Positions 43,398-51,433 of a stretch of 64,000 nt of DNA are shown piece by piece. The translations under genes and the position numbers were made by a program. Within the stretch, counting starts at the first letter, position 1; each line of letters opens with the position of its first letter. This DNA is from Streptomyces sp. NBC_01264 (GTDB taxonomy: Bacteria; Actinomycetota; Actinomycetes; Streptomycetales; Streptomycetaceae), in contig NZ_JAPEOX010000001.1 in the NCBI RefSeq assembly GCF_026340675.1, positions 2,976,001-3,040,000 on the forward strand, given 5' to 3'. The notes below the pieces were generated by a model. It had not been told where the DNA came from and searched no databases. It saw only the letters and a list, made by a program, of their open reading frames with translations.

Positions 43398-44435
43398 TCA
43401 GCCGAAGAACACTCCGGCCTCCTTGTACAGCGCCGGGTCCACCGTCTTCAGCTTCGCCGTCGCCTCGGCGATCGGCACCCGCACGATGTCCGTCCCCTTC
43501 AGCGCGACCATCTTCCCGAAGTCCCCGTCGCGCACCGCGTCGATCGCGTGCAGCCCGAAGCGGGTGGCCAGCCACCGGTCGAACGCGCTGGGGGTGCCGC
43601 CCCGCTGGATGTGCCCGAGTACGGTCGTACGGGCCTCCTTGCCGGTCCGCGCCTCGATCTCCTTGGCCAGCCATTCGCCCACGCCGGACAGCCGGACGTG
43701 CCCGAAGGAGTCCTTCGTCGCGTCCTTCAGCACCATGTCGCCGTCCTTGGGCATCGCCCCCTCGGCGACGCACACGATCGGCGCGTAGCTCGCCTTGAAC
43801 CGGGAGTTCACCCAGGCGCAGACCTGGTCCACGTCGAAGCGCTGCTCCGGGATGAGGATGACGTTGGCGCCGCCCGCGAGCCCCGAGTGCAGGGCGATCC
43901 AGCCGGCGTGCCGGCCCATCACCTCGACGACCAGCACCCGCATGTGGGATTCGGCGGTGGTGTGCAGCCGGTCGATGGCCTCGGTGGCGATCCCGACCGC
44001 GGTGTCGAAGCCGAAGGTGTAGTCGGTGGCCGACAGGTCGTTGTCGATGGTCTTCGGTACCCCGACGCAGGGGATGCCGTACTCCTCGTAGAGCTTCGCG
44101 GCCACGCCCAGGGTGTCCTCGCCGCCGATCGCGACGAGGGCGTCGACCTCGTACTTGGCGAGGTTCTCCTTGATCAGGCGGACGCCGTCGTCCAGCTTGA
44201 ACGGGTTGGTGCGCGAGGAGCCGAGAATGGTCCCGCCGCGCGGCAGGATCCCGCGCACCGCGGGGATGTCGAGCGGGACGGTGCGGCCCTCGACCGCGCC
44301 GCGCCAGCCGTCCTTGAACCCGATGAACCCGTACGCGTACTCCTGGACGCCCTTGCGCACGACACTGCGGATCACCGCGTTGAGCCCGGGGCAGTCGCCG
44401 CCGCCCGTCAGCACTCCGACCTTCATGGCCTTCAT
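43398..44435 (-). CDS. pfkA: Phosphofructokinase, PPi-dependent type by signature
   Basis: 345-residue PfkA-family enzyme phosphorylating fructose 6-phosphate. VGVLTGGGDCPGLNAVIRS, GTILGSSRTNPF, GVPKTIDNDL, GFDTAVGIATEAIDRL, EVMGRHAGWIAL and HIQRGGTPSAFDR are present. The phosphoryl-donor loop is AIGGEDTLG: an Asp stands where ATP-dependent enzymes have Gly (E. coli G104), and Lys is in PKTIDND (E. coli G124). That Asp/Lys pair is the known mark of pyrophosphate-dependent enzymes, as in Amycolatopsis methanolica. ATG 44435 has AAGGGA 8 nt upstream; ATG 44426 is the alternative. S. coelicolor has several pfkA paralogues, so this may not be the main glycolytic one. Confidence 0.92.
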   Translation of the reverse strand: MKAMKVGVLTGGGDCPGLNAVIRSVVRKGVQEYAYGFIGFKDGWRGAVEGRTVPLDIPAVRGILPRGGTILGSSRTNPFKLDDGVRLIKENLAKYEVDALVAIGGEDTLGVAAKLYEEYGIPCVGVPKTIDNDLSATDYTFGFDTAVGIATEAIDRLHTTAESHMRVLVVEVMGRHAGWIALHSGLAGGANVILIPEQRFDVDQVCAWVNSRFKASYAPIVCVAEGAMPKDGDMVLKDATKDSFGHVRLSGVGEWLAKEIEARTGKEARTTVLGHIQRGGTPSAFDRWLATRFGLHAIDAVRDGDFGKMVALKGTDIVRVPIAEATAKLKTVDPALYKEAGVFFG

Positions 44436-44490
44436 GGAATTTTCCCTTCGCCACAGGGCCCGCTGAGGCCGCGGGGCCCGCATGACGGTC

Positions 44491-44518
44491 ACGCTAGTGG
44501 TGACTCAGGTCACAGCAA
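44491..44518 (-). promoter_or_regulatory. Putative pfkA promoter with overlapping palindrome
   Basis: Minus strand: TTGCTG (44518-44513), 16-bp spacer, TAGCGT (44496-44491). The spacer holds the inverted repeat GTGAC-N4-GTCAC (44500-44513), a possible operator. Confidence 0.4.
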
Positions 44519-44608
44519 GGTCACGGGATGGGTCAATTCCGGGGGAATTACAGGGCCTTGCGTACGCCCGTTCACTCGTACGAGCGGCTGGCTCGGCCAC
44601 CCGCCGCC

Positions 44609-45343
44609 CTACTCGTCGTCGAGGCCGCGCTCAATCGCGTACCGGACGAGCTCCACCCGGTTGTGCAACTGGAGCTTGCCCAGGGTGTTCTGCACGTGGT
44701 TCTGCACGGTGCGGTGGGAGATGACCAGGCGCTCCGCGATCTGCTTGTACGAGAGCCCCTTGGCCACCAGCCGCAGCACCTCGGTCTCCCGGTCGGTGAG
44801 CTGCGGGGCCTTCGGCTCGTCGGAGGCGGCCGGCGCCGGGTCGGTGGCGAGGCGGCGGTACTCGCCGAGGACCAGTCCGGCCAGGCCCGGGGTGAACACG
44901 GGGTCGCCCGCGGCCGTGCGGCGCACGGCGTCGATGAGCTCCTGGGCGCCGGCGGACTTCAGCAGGTAGCCGGTCGCGCCGGACTTCACGGCTTCCAGGA
45001 CGTCGGCGTGCTCGCCGCTCGCGGAGAGCACGAGGACCCGCAGCGCCGGGTTGGCCCCGACCAGTTCCTTGCAGACCTGCACGCCGGGCATGCCGGGGAG
45101 GTTGAGGTCGAGGACCAGCACGTGCGGAGCCGCCGCGCGGGCCCTGCGGACGGCCTCCGGCCCGTCGCCCGCGGTGGCCACCAGGTCGAAGCCGGCCGCG
45201 GCCAGGTCGCGGGCGACCGCGTCCCGCCACATCGGATGGTCGTCGACGACCATGACCTTGATGCCGCCGAGGCCACCCTGGCCGTTCTGGCCGTTCTGGC
45301 CGTTCTGGCCGCCCTGCTCGCTCTGCCCGCTCGACTCGTTCAT
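44609..45343 (-). CDS. macR: MacR, NarL/LuxR-family response regulator
   Basis: 244 residues. The receiver domain has the acidic pair in VMVVDDHPMWR, phospho-acceptor D79 in VLVLDLNLPGMPG, and Lys in GYLLKSAGA. The C-terminal LuxR helix-turn-helix is LTDRETEVLRLVAKGLSYKQIAERLVISHRTVQNHVQ. The N-terminus carries a short GQN tandem (QNGQNGQNGQ, from a repeated 9-bp unit). It overlaps macS by 4 bp. S. coelicolor MacRS controls morphogenesis and actinorhodin and binds TGAGTAC-N2-GTACTCA; identity as MacR rests on the MacS-type kinase and on the neighbourhood (plsC, pfkA). Confidence 0.88.
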   Translation of the reverse strand: MNESSGQSEQGGQNGQNGQNGQGGLGGIKVMVVDDHPMWRDAVARDLAAAGFDLVATAGDGPEAVRRARAAAPHVLVLDLNLPGMPGVQVCKELVGANPALRVLVLSASGEHADVLEAVKSGATGYLLKSAGAQELIDAVRRTAAGDPVFTPGLAGLVLGEYRRLATDPAPAASDEPKAPQLTDRETEVLRLVAKGLSYKQIAERLVISHRTVQNHVQNTLGKLQLHNRVELVRYAIERGLDDE

Positions 45344-46548
45344 CGGGTGCTCCCCCTCGGTACTTTCAGTTCCACTTCGGTGCCCTGCCCCGGGACGGAC
45401 ACCAGCTCGGCGCTGCCGCCGAGGTCGCGCAGCCTGCCCCGGATGGACAGGGCCACTCCCATCCGGCCCTCCCCCTCGGCCTGGTCGAGCCGGCCGGCCG
45501 GGATGCCCGGACCGTCGTCGCGGACGGTCACGATCACCTCGTCGCCCCAGTCCTCGACCAGGATCCAGGCGCTGGCTCCCTCGCCCGCGTGCTTGCGCAC
45601 GTTGTCGAGGGCCGCTCCGACCGCCGCGGCCAGCTCCCTCGCCGCGGGCACGGGCAGCGGCACCGGGGTGCCCGGTTCGGCGAAGCTCACCCGCGAACCG
45701 GCGTGCGGGGCCAGGAGGGCCCGTAGGTCCAGCTCGCCCTCCTCCTCGCCGGGTTCCTCCACCTCGAAGGCGGCCACGATCGCGCCGAGCGCCTCGTCAT
45801 GGGAGATCCGGGAGGGGCGCGCCAGCCCGCTGGAGACCAGGGTGCGCAGCGCCACCTCCTGTTCGCCCGCCATCCGGCCCAGCTCCGCGGCCTCCCCGCC
45901 CAGTTCGGTGCCGCGCCGCTGGACCATGGCGAGGACCTGGAGGACCCCGTCGTGGATGTCGCGGGCGAGGCGTTCGCGCTCGCGGGTGGCGGCCTCGATC
46001 TCCAGGGCGCGGGCGAGGGTGGCCTCACTGGCCCGGGCGACCTCGACGACGTAGCCGATGGCGATGGAGGCGACCCAGACCAGGAGCACGTTGTGCAGGG
46101 TGTCCCGGGTGGGCTCGCCGCGCTGCACGAGGTTGGCGGCGGCGACGAAGCTGGAGGCGAAACAGGCCCAGCGCCAGCCGCCCTTGAGGGCGAAGGCGAG
46201 GACCGCGCCCGCGGTCCATATGGAGGGCAGCGTGGGGCCGCCGCCCGTGACGCGTTCGTGGCTGTCGGCGAGCGGGGTGAGCAGGATCCCGACGCAGGCG
46301 ACGGTGAGGTCGGCGCCCAGGAACCGCTTGGTGCAACTGGCGGCGTTGGCCACCTTGGGGAGCGTGACCAGGGTCCAGGCGGCCAGGAAGGCCAGGTAGG
46401 CGGCCGCGATCCAGGGACGGTCGAACTTCTTGTAGGCGGAGGCGAACAGCAGGGCCGCGTAGACCATGGTGAGCAGCCGGTAGGCCGTCAGGGCACGCCA
46501 CAGCGGCTGCTCGACCGACATGCGTACGACGCGCTCGCGCTTCGCCAT
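45340..46548 (-). CDS. macS: MacS-family sensor histidine kinase
   Basis: 402 residues. An N-terminal region with about five membrane helices (residues ~20-170, DUF5931 type) is followed by a HisKA_3 dimerisation domain with phospho-acceptor H199 in RERLARDIHDGVLQVLAMV. The HATPase_c domain shows the N box ALDNVRKHAGEG, DDGPGIP and GMGVAL-like region (RMGVALSIRGRL). No large extracytoplasmic sensor domain exists, so the membrane part itself probably senses. ATG 46548 is preceded immediately by GGGGGAG; ATG 46521 is possible. It forms an operon with plsC upstream (41 bp) and macR downstream. Confidence 0.88.
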   Translation of the reverse strand: MAKRERVVRMSVEQPLWRALTAYRLLTMVYAALLFASAYKKFDRPWIAAAYLAFLAAWTLVTLPKVANAASCTKRFLGADLTVACVGILLTPLADSHERVTGGGPTLPSIWTAGAVLAFALKGGWRWACFASSFVAAANLVQRGEPTRDTLHNVLLVWVASIAIGYVVEVARASEATLARALEIEAATRERERLARDIHDGVLQVLAMVQRRGTELGGEAAELGRMAGEQEVALRTLVSSGLARPSRISHDEALGAIVAAFEVEEPGEEEGELDLRALLAPHAGSRVSFAEPGTPVPLPVPAARELAAAVGAALDNVRKHAGEGASAWILVEDWGDEVIVTVRDDGPGIPAGRLDQAEGEGRMGVALSIRGRLRDLGGSAELVSVPGQGTEVELKVPRGSTR

Positions 46549-46589
46549 CTCCCCCACCCCGTACGGGCGGTCCGCCCGTGTGCTTGCTG

Positions 46590-47360
46590 CTACTTGTCGC
46601 CGTCCGAGGCGGCCGGTTCGGCCTTCTCGGCACTCTGGGCGGCCTCGGCCTTCTCGCTCCTCGCGGCGGCCTTCTCCGCGTCGGCGATCTGGCGCTTGGC
46701 TGCCGTCGCGTAGATGTCGACGTACTCCTGGCCGGAGAGCTTCATGATCTCGTACATGACCTCGTCGGTCACCGACCGGAGGATGAAGCGGTCCCCGTCC
46801 ATGCCGTGGTAGCGGCTGAAGTCCAGCGGCTTGCCGATCCGGATGCCCGGGCGCATCAGCTTGGGCACCACCTTGCCGGGCGGCTGGATCTTCTCCGTGT
46901 CGATCATCGCGACGGGGATCACGGGCGCTCCGGTGGCCAGTGCCACCCGGGCCAGACCGCCGGGCTTCCCCCGGTACAGCCGGCCGTCGGGTGAACGCGT
47001 CCCCTCGGGGTAAATACCGAACAGCTCTCCGCGTTCGATGACGTCGATGCCGCTCTTGATGGCGGCCTCGCCGGCCCCGCGCGCACCGGAACGGTCCACC
47101 GGGAGCTGGCCGACGCCCTTGAAGAAGGCTGCCGTCAGCTTGCCCTTGACGCCCGGGGAGGTGAAGTACTCCGCCTTCGCGATGAAGGTCACCTTGCGGT
47201 CCAGCACGGCCGGGAGGAAGAAGGAGTCGGAGAACGACAGGTGGTTGCTCGCGAGGATCGCCGGCCCCTCTGCGGGAATGTTCTCGAGGCCCTCCACCCA
47301 CGGCCTGAAGGCGAGCTTCAGGGAACCGCCGATCGAGAACTTCATTGCGCCGTAGATCAA
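46590..47360 (-). CDS. plsC: PlsC-type 1-acylglycerol-3-phosphate acyltransferase
   Basis: 256-residue lysophospholipid acyltransferase making phosphatidic acid. The catalytic motif I NHLSFSD (H-x4-D), FIAKAEYF, motif III GIYPEGTRSPDG and the VIPVAMIDTEK block are clear. The C-terminal ~40 residues are Ala/Lys/Glu-rich, a probable charged coil. The start is TTG 47360 with GGAAGG 8 nt upstream; ATG 47345 would give a protein five residues shorter and lacks a site. It leads the plsC-macS-macR operon. M. tuberculosis Rv2182c is at the corresponding place. Confidence 0.92.
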   Translation of the reverse strand: MIYGAMKFSIGGSLKLAFRPWVEGLENIPAEGPAILASNHLSFSDSFFLPAVLDRKVTFIAKAEYFTSPGVKGKLTAAFFKGVGQLPVDRSGARGAGEAAIKSGIDVIERGELFGIYPEGTRSPDGRLYRGKPGGLARVALATGAPVIPVAMIDTEKIQPPGKVVPKLMRPGIRIGKPLDFSRYHGMDGDRFILRSVTDEVMYEIMKLSGQEYVDIYATAAKRQIADAEKAAARSEKAEAAQSAEKAEPAASDGDK

Positions 47361-47508
47361 CTCGAAAGCCTTCCTGTGTCTGTCGAACAGACCTTATCCC
47401 CTGGTCGTACCCGGAGCCGTCCGACGACCCTGGTCGGTGTCACCCCCGTCGCGTACGGTGAAGTCACACAGCGCTACGCACCCCCCGCCCCCCTCGAAGG
47501 AGACCCTG

Positions 47509-48288
47509 GTGCCCGTCCTCCCTGGAGCCGAGCCGTTCCGCCACGAGGGCGGAAAGGTCGGCGTCCTCCTCTGCCACGGCTTCACCGGTTCCCCCCAGTC
47601 GATGCGGCCCTGGGCCGAGCATCTGGCCGCGCAGGGACTGACGGTGTCGCTGCCCCTGCTTCCCGGGCACGGCACGCGCTGGCAGGACATGCAGCTCACC
47701 GGCTGGCAGGACTGGTACGCCGAGGTGGACCGCGCGCTGCGGGAGCTGCTCGACAGCTGCGACCAGGTGTTCGTCTTCGGACTGTCGATGGGCGGCGCGC
47801 TGACGCTGCGCCTGGCGGCGAAGCACGGGGACAGCATCAGCGGCATCGTCCTCGTCAACCCGGTCAACAAGATCCACGACCCGCTGGCGGTGGCCCTGCC
47901 GGTGGTCAAGCACTTCATCCGGTCGACGCCGGGCATCGCGAGCGACATCGCCAAGCCGGGCGCGGACGAGGTCGGCTACGACCGGGTCCCGACCCGGGCC
48001 GCGCACTCGCTGCGGAAGTTCCTGCAGATGCTGGACACCGAACTGCCGCAGGTGACGCAGCCGCTGCTGCTGCTGCACAGCCCGCAGGACCACGTGGTGC
48101 GGCCGACGGACTCGACGCGGATCCTGGCGCGGGTGTCCTCCACGGACGTCACCGAGACACTGCTGGAACAGAGTTACCACGTCGCGACGTTGGACCATGA
48201 CGCGGAGCGGATCTTCGCGGACAGCTACGCGTTCGTCGGACGGCTGTCGGAGAGCTTGGGCAGGGAGGGGGCGGCCAGCGGTGGCTGA
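47509..48288 (+). CDS. Alpha/beta hydrolase (carboxylesterase / monoacylglycerol lipase type)
   Basis: 259 residues of the alpha/beta hydrolase fold. The oxyanion region is VGVLLCHGFTGSPQSM, the nucleophile elbow is FVFGLSMGGAL (Ser), the acid is in LLLLHSPQDHVVRP and the His in EQSYHVATLDHDAE. This pattern fits Est30-like carboxylesterases and monoacylglycerol lipases. No signal peptide. GTG 47509 has GAAGGAGA 7 nt upstream; the in-frame sequence further up is promoter DNA. Next to divergent plsC, a lipid-turnover role is plausible. It overlaps the next gene by 8 bp. Confidence 0.9.
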   Translation: MPVLPGAEPFRHEGGKVGVLLCHGFTGSPQSMRPWAEHLAAQGLTVSLPLLPGHGTRWQDMQLTGWQDWYAEVDRALRELLDSCDQVFVFGLSMGGALTLRLAAKHGDSISGIVLVNPVNKIHDPLAVALPVVKHFIRSTPGIASDIAKPGADEVGYDRVPTRAAHSLRKFLQMLDTELPQVTQPLLLLHSPQDHVVRPTDSTRILARVSSTDVTETLLEQSYHVATLDHDAERIFADSYAFVGRLSESLGREGAASGG

Positions 48289-48877
48289 GCACGAGGAGTC
48301 CTCGGGGGGTGTCCCCCCGCTGGACGAGGAAGCGGCGTGGGCGGCGATCGTGGCCGGCTACGGGCAGGAGCCGGCGGATCCGCCGGGCGCGAGACCGTTC
48401 CGGCCGATCGAGAACCTCCTCCTGCCGGAGGAGGACGTGAAACCGGTCGGCGCGGCGCCGGCGCCGGCCGACCCGGCGAGCCCCGCGGGCCCCTCGGGCC
48501 CGGCCGCCCCGGAGCCGCCGTCGGCGGCGGCCCTGGGCAGCTCGGTGGTGTTCGCCCCGGGCGTGGGCGGAGCGGGGCCCCGGGACCACTCCCTGGCCGA
48601 GCCCGACGACTCCCCCGAGGCGGCGAAGGAGGAGGGGCACTTCGTCCCTCCGGAGCCGGAGCTGCCGGAGGCCGACGCGACGTCGAAGTTCGCCTGGCTG
48701 GCGGTGGTGGGCGGACCGGTCCTGCTGCTCCTGGCGGTGCTGCTGCAGTGGGAGATGACCTGGTGGCTGACGACGCTCGGCGTCGGCGGCTTCCTGGGCG
48801 GCTTCGCGACGCTGGTCGCGCGGATGTCCACGGACGAGGACGGCGACGATGACCCCGGTCGGGGCGCGGTGGTTTGA
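48281..48877 (+). CDS. Hypothetical membrane protein with disordered N-terminal half
   Basis: 198 residues. The N-terminal ~120 are acidic and Pro/Ala-rich, with a short motif PLDEEAAWAAIVAGYG and a conserved-looking RPFRPIENLLLPEEDV. Two membrane helices follow (WLAVVGGPVLLLLAVLLQW and TTLGVGGFLGGFATLVA), then an acidic tail (STDEDGDDDPG). No family recognised. The GTG at 48281 overlaps the hydrolase stop, so both are translated from one message. A palindromic element begins 2 bp after its stop. Confidence 0.8.
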   Translation: MAEHEESSGGVPPLDEEAAWAAIVAGYGQEPADPPGARPFRPIENLLLPEEDVKPVGAAPAPADPASPAGPSGPAAPEPPSAAALGSSVVFAPGVGGAGPRDHSLAEPDDSPEAAKEEGHFVPPEPELPEADATSKFAWLAVVGGPVLLLLAVLLQWEMTWWLTTLGVGGFLGGFATLVARMSTDEDGDDDPGRGAVV

Positions 48878-48878
48878 T

Positions 48879-48985
48879 CCTTCTTGACGCGTCGCTCGCA
48901 CCGCTGCGCGGGCTTCGCGGCGCGTCAAGAAGGTGCCCGGCGCAGCGAGGCGAAGCCCGCGAAGCGGTGCGAGCGGCGCGTCAAA
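48879..48985. repeat. Palindromic element family B, copy B1
   Basis: Between the convergent genes ending at 48877 and 48981. CCTTCTTGACGCG (48879-48891) pairs with CGCGTCAAGAAGG (48921-48933). In addition 48893-48918 pairs with 48950-48975 (25 of 26). Its right end includes the TCA that is the minus-strand TGA stop of the EEP gene. Confidence 0.85.
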
Positions 48986-49748
48986 AGGGGAGCCGGAGGG
49001 TGGCCAGGACCGGGAGGTGGTCCGTGGCGCGGGTCAGGTCCTCCGGGGTGACCCCGGGCAGCCCCGCGGGGACACCGCAGGCGAGGACCTCCACCCCCGC
49101 ACTCGCGAAGACCGCATCGATCCGCCGCGGCGACGCCGACCGCACCCACGTGTGCTCCCCACCCCACGGCGCCACCGCCCGGCAGTCCTGCAGGGCCCCC
49201 GCCAGCCGGCGGAAGGCGGGCCCCGACGGGCCCTCGTTGATGTCCCCCGCGGCGATCGCGTACGGCACGTCCATCCCGGCGAGCCGGTCCAGGAGCAGTT
49301 CCGCCTGGGCGAGGCGTTCGGGCCCGTCCAGCGACAGGTGCGCGCTCAGCACCCCGACCCGGACCCCGCCCAGCCGTACGACCGCCGTGGCGAAGCCCCG
49401 CCGGTGGCGGCCCGGTGTCAACGGCAGCAGGACGTCCTCGGTCCGCTCCACGAAGGCCCGTAGGGAACACAGGAGCAGCGGTCCCGCCGCCGTCGCGCCG
49501 CCCGACAGGACCACCAGGTCACACTTCGAGGCCAGCCGCGCCGCGTGCTTGCGCCAGCGGAAGAACCGCGGCGCCTCCTGGACGCACACCAGGTCCGGTG
49601 CGCAGGCGCGGATGACCCGCGCGAGCGCGTCCTCGTCGTCGCGCAGCGAGCGGACGTTGTAGGAGAGCACCCGGATCACCGCGGAACCATCGGCCTCGGT
49701 ACGGGAGTTCGGCAGCTCGGCGAGTTCCTGTTCCTGTTCCAGATCCAT
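48981..49748 (-). CDS. Endonuclease/exonuclease/phosphatase (EEP) family protein
   Basis: 255-residue metal-dependent phosphoesterase of the EEP fold. RVLSYNVRSLR, LVCVQEAPRFF (metal Glu), GVLSAHLSLDGPERL, YAIAAGDINEGPSG and RATDHLPVLATL hold the catalytic Asn, Glu, His and Asp residues. There is no export signal. The substrate could be a nucleic acid or a phosphorylated small molecule. ATG 49748 is chosen because TATGTT stands 7 nt before it, suggesting a leaderless mRNA; ATG 49760 would add MLRC. The stop codon lies in repeat B1. Confidence 0.86.
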   Translation of the reverse strand: MDLEQEQELAELPNSRTEADGSAVIRVLSYNVRSLRDDEDALARVIRACAPDLVCVQEAPRFFRWRKHAARLASKCDLVVLSGGATAAGPLLLCSLRAFVERTEDVLLPLTPGRHRRGFATAVVRLGGVRVGVLSAHLSLDGPERLAQAELLLDRLAGMDVPYAIAAGDINEGPSGPAFRRLAGALQDCRAVAPWGGEHTWVRSASPRRIDAVFASAGVEVLACGVPAGLPGVTPEDLTRATDHLPVLATLRLPF

Positions 49749-49766
49749 GCACCGCAACATAACGAG

Positions 49767-49802
49767 ACTGCCCGCCGTGCCCCAGGGGGCGCGGCGGGCA
49801 GT
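49767..49802 (-). terminator. Terminator of the glucokinase gene
   Basis: ACTGCCCGCCG (49767-49777) and CGGCGGGCAGT (49792-49802) form a perfect 11-bp stem, extendable inward by GC pairs, 31 bp after the glk stop on the minus strand. Confidence 0.75.
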
Positions 49803-49832
49803 CCGACGATACGGGTGGCCGCGGGGCGGGCT

Positions 49833-50774
49833 TCAGCCCTGGCGTGCCAGGTCCGCCGCGCCGACCAGACCGGCCTTGCCGCCCAGCTGGGCGGCGAGCA
49901 CCTGCGCGTGCGGACGCCACGCGCCGCCGATCAGCCAGCGCTTGAAGGACTTGCGGATCGGGTCGAGGACCAGGTCGCCCTCGTCCGAGACGCCGCCGCC
50001 GACGATGAACGCCGACGGGTCGAAGAGCGAGGCCAGGTCCGCGAGGCCGGCGCCCGCCCAACGGGCCAGCTCACGGAAGGAGTCGATGGCCACCAGGTCA
50101 CCGGCGCGGGCCGCCTCGCTGATGTGCTTGCCCTCGATGCCCTCGGGGGTGCCGTCGCCGAGCGCGAGGAGTGCCTTCGCGTTCTCGGGGGTGGCGTTGG
50201 CGCGCTGCCTGGCGTACCGGACGAGCGCGCGCCCGGAGGCGTACTGCTCCCAGCAGCCCTGGCTGCCGCAGCCGCACAGCAGACCGTCGGGGACCACCCG
50301 GATGTGGCCGAACTCGGCGGCCACGCCGAAGCGTCCGCGCCGGAGCTTGTTGCCGATGATGATGCCGCCGCCCAGGCCCGTGCCGAGCGTGATGCAGATG
50401 ACGTCCTCGTGGCCCTGGCCGGCGCCGAAGCGGTACTCGCCCCAGGCGGCGCAGTTGGCGTCGTTCTCGACGACCACGGGCAGGCCGATGCGCTGCTCGA
50501 CCTTGTCCTTCAGCGGCTCGTGCCGCCAGTTGATGTTCGGCGCGAAGAGTACGGTCGCGCGCTTGTCGTCGACGTATCCGGCGGCGCCGATGCCGACCGC
50601 GTCGATGGTGTGGCTGGCGCTGACCTCGGAGACGGCGGCGCAGATCGCGTCCGTCACTCCGTCCGGGGTCGGCGGCGTGGGCACCTTGTACGTCTCAAGG
50701 ATGGTGCCGTCTTCGTCGACCACGCCGGCCGCGATCTTCGTGCCGCCGATGTCGACGCCGATGGTGAGTCCCAT
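49833..50774 (-). CDS. glkA: ROK-family glucokinase
   Basis: 313 residues. ATP motif LTIGVDIGGTKIAAG, substrate region VENDANCAAWGEYRFG, LGTGLGGGIIIGN, the ROK zinc motif CGCGSQGCWEQYASG (Cys and the preceding GHIRV His), and FIVGGGVSDEG. Phosphorylates glucose with ATP. In Streptomyces the GlkA enzyme is also central to carbon catabolite repression. ATG 50774 has GAGGGA 5 nt upstream. It is followed by its own terminator. Length and all motifs match S. coelicolor-type GlkA. Confidence 0.95.
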   Translation of the reverse strand: MGLTIGVDIGGTKIAAGVVDEDGTILETYKVPTPPTPDGVTDAICAAVSEVSASHTIDAVGIGAAGYVDDKRATVLFAPNINWRHEPLKDKVEQRIGLPVVVENDANCAAWGEYRFGAGQGHEDVICITLGTGLGGGIIIGNKLRRGRFGVAAEFGHIRVVPDGLLCGCGSQGCWEQYASGRALVRYARQRANATPENAKALLALGDGTPEGIEGKHISEAARAGDLVAIDSFRELARWAGAGLADLASLFDPSAFIVGGGVSDEGDLVLDPIRKSFKRWLIGGAWRPHAQVLAAQLGGKAGLVGAADLARQG

Positions 50775-50835
50775 TAGTCCCTCGGTTTCCGGTCAAACCC
50801 CGCCGCTATCAACCGTACCCGAGGGCGGGCGGGGT

Positions 50836-51339
50836 TCAGTCGAGATCGATCCGCTCGGTCGGGCCGTCTTCGCCCTCGTCACGGGGGTCCTTCGCGTTTC
50901 CGGCGGCGTTTTCGGTCGTCCCCCGGCCGGGGGCCGGTTCGTCGCGCGTCCAGCGGCGCTCGTGGCCCTCGACCGCGGAACGGTAGGCGGCGAGCAGCTC
51001 CGAGCCGGCCGCCGCGAGGTGGTCGAAGACCTCGGGGTTGCGCTCGACGACGGGCTTGGCGGCGGTCTTCGCCTGGTTGACGAACTGGCGTACGGCGCCC
51101 TGCGCGGCGACGCCGAACAGCGGGTTGTTCAATGCGGAGACCTTGTCGGACACCTTGTCGGCGACGGCCTCGAAGAGCTTGAACAGCTCCTCGGCGGCGG
51201 TCCCGGTGCCGGCGCCCCCGGAGGCGCCCCGCTCGGACCTGCGGCGCTCCCGCTCGGCGGCGAGGTCCTCGGCGCAGGCCTCGGCCCAGGCGTCGTCCCC
51301 GGAGGAAGGATCGGTGGGACGGTCGGTGGCCTCGCTCAT
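50836..51339 (-). CDS. DUF5304-like hypothetical protein
   Basis: 167 residues. An acidic, Arg-rich N-terminus (DDAWAEACAEDLAAERERRR) is followed by a helical core, LFKLFEAVADKVSDKVSALNNPLFGVAAQGAVRQFVNQAK, and then HLAAAGSELLAAYRSAVEGHERRW; the C-terminus is disordered and acidic. It looks like the actinobacterial DUF5304 family; function unknown. ATG 51339 has GGAGAG 8 nt upstream. It lies 94 bp downstream of the ArsA-like gene on the same strand, and before glkA. Confidence 0.75.
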   Translation of the reverse strand: MSEATDRPTDPSSGDDAWAEACAEDLAAERERRRSERGASGGAGTGTAAEELFKLFEAVADKVSDKVSALNNPLFGVAAQGAVRQFVNQAKTAAKPVVERNPEVFDHLAAAGSELLAAYRSAVEGHERRWTRDEPAPGRGTTENAAGNAKDPRDEGEDGPTERIDLD

Positions 51340-51433
51340 GGCGGACTCTCCTGCGGCGGCGGGCGTGCGGATTCCTACTACCTCCGACGTTACCCGAACG
51401 GCGGTACGCGCCCCAGGCCGCCAGGGCCTCGGG

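Noticed and set aside
44575-44584. CTCGTACGAG palindrome near macR as a MacR site
   Set aside because: It does not match TGAGTAC-N2-GTACTCA and is only 10 bp long.
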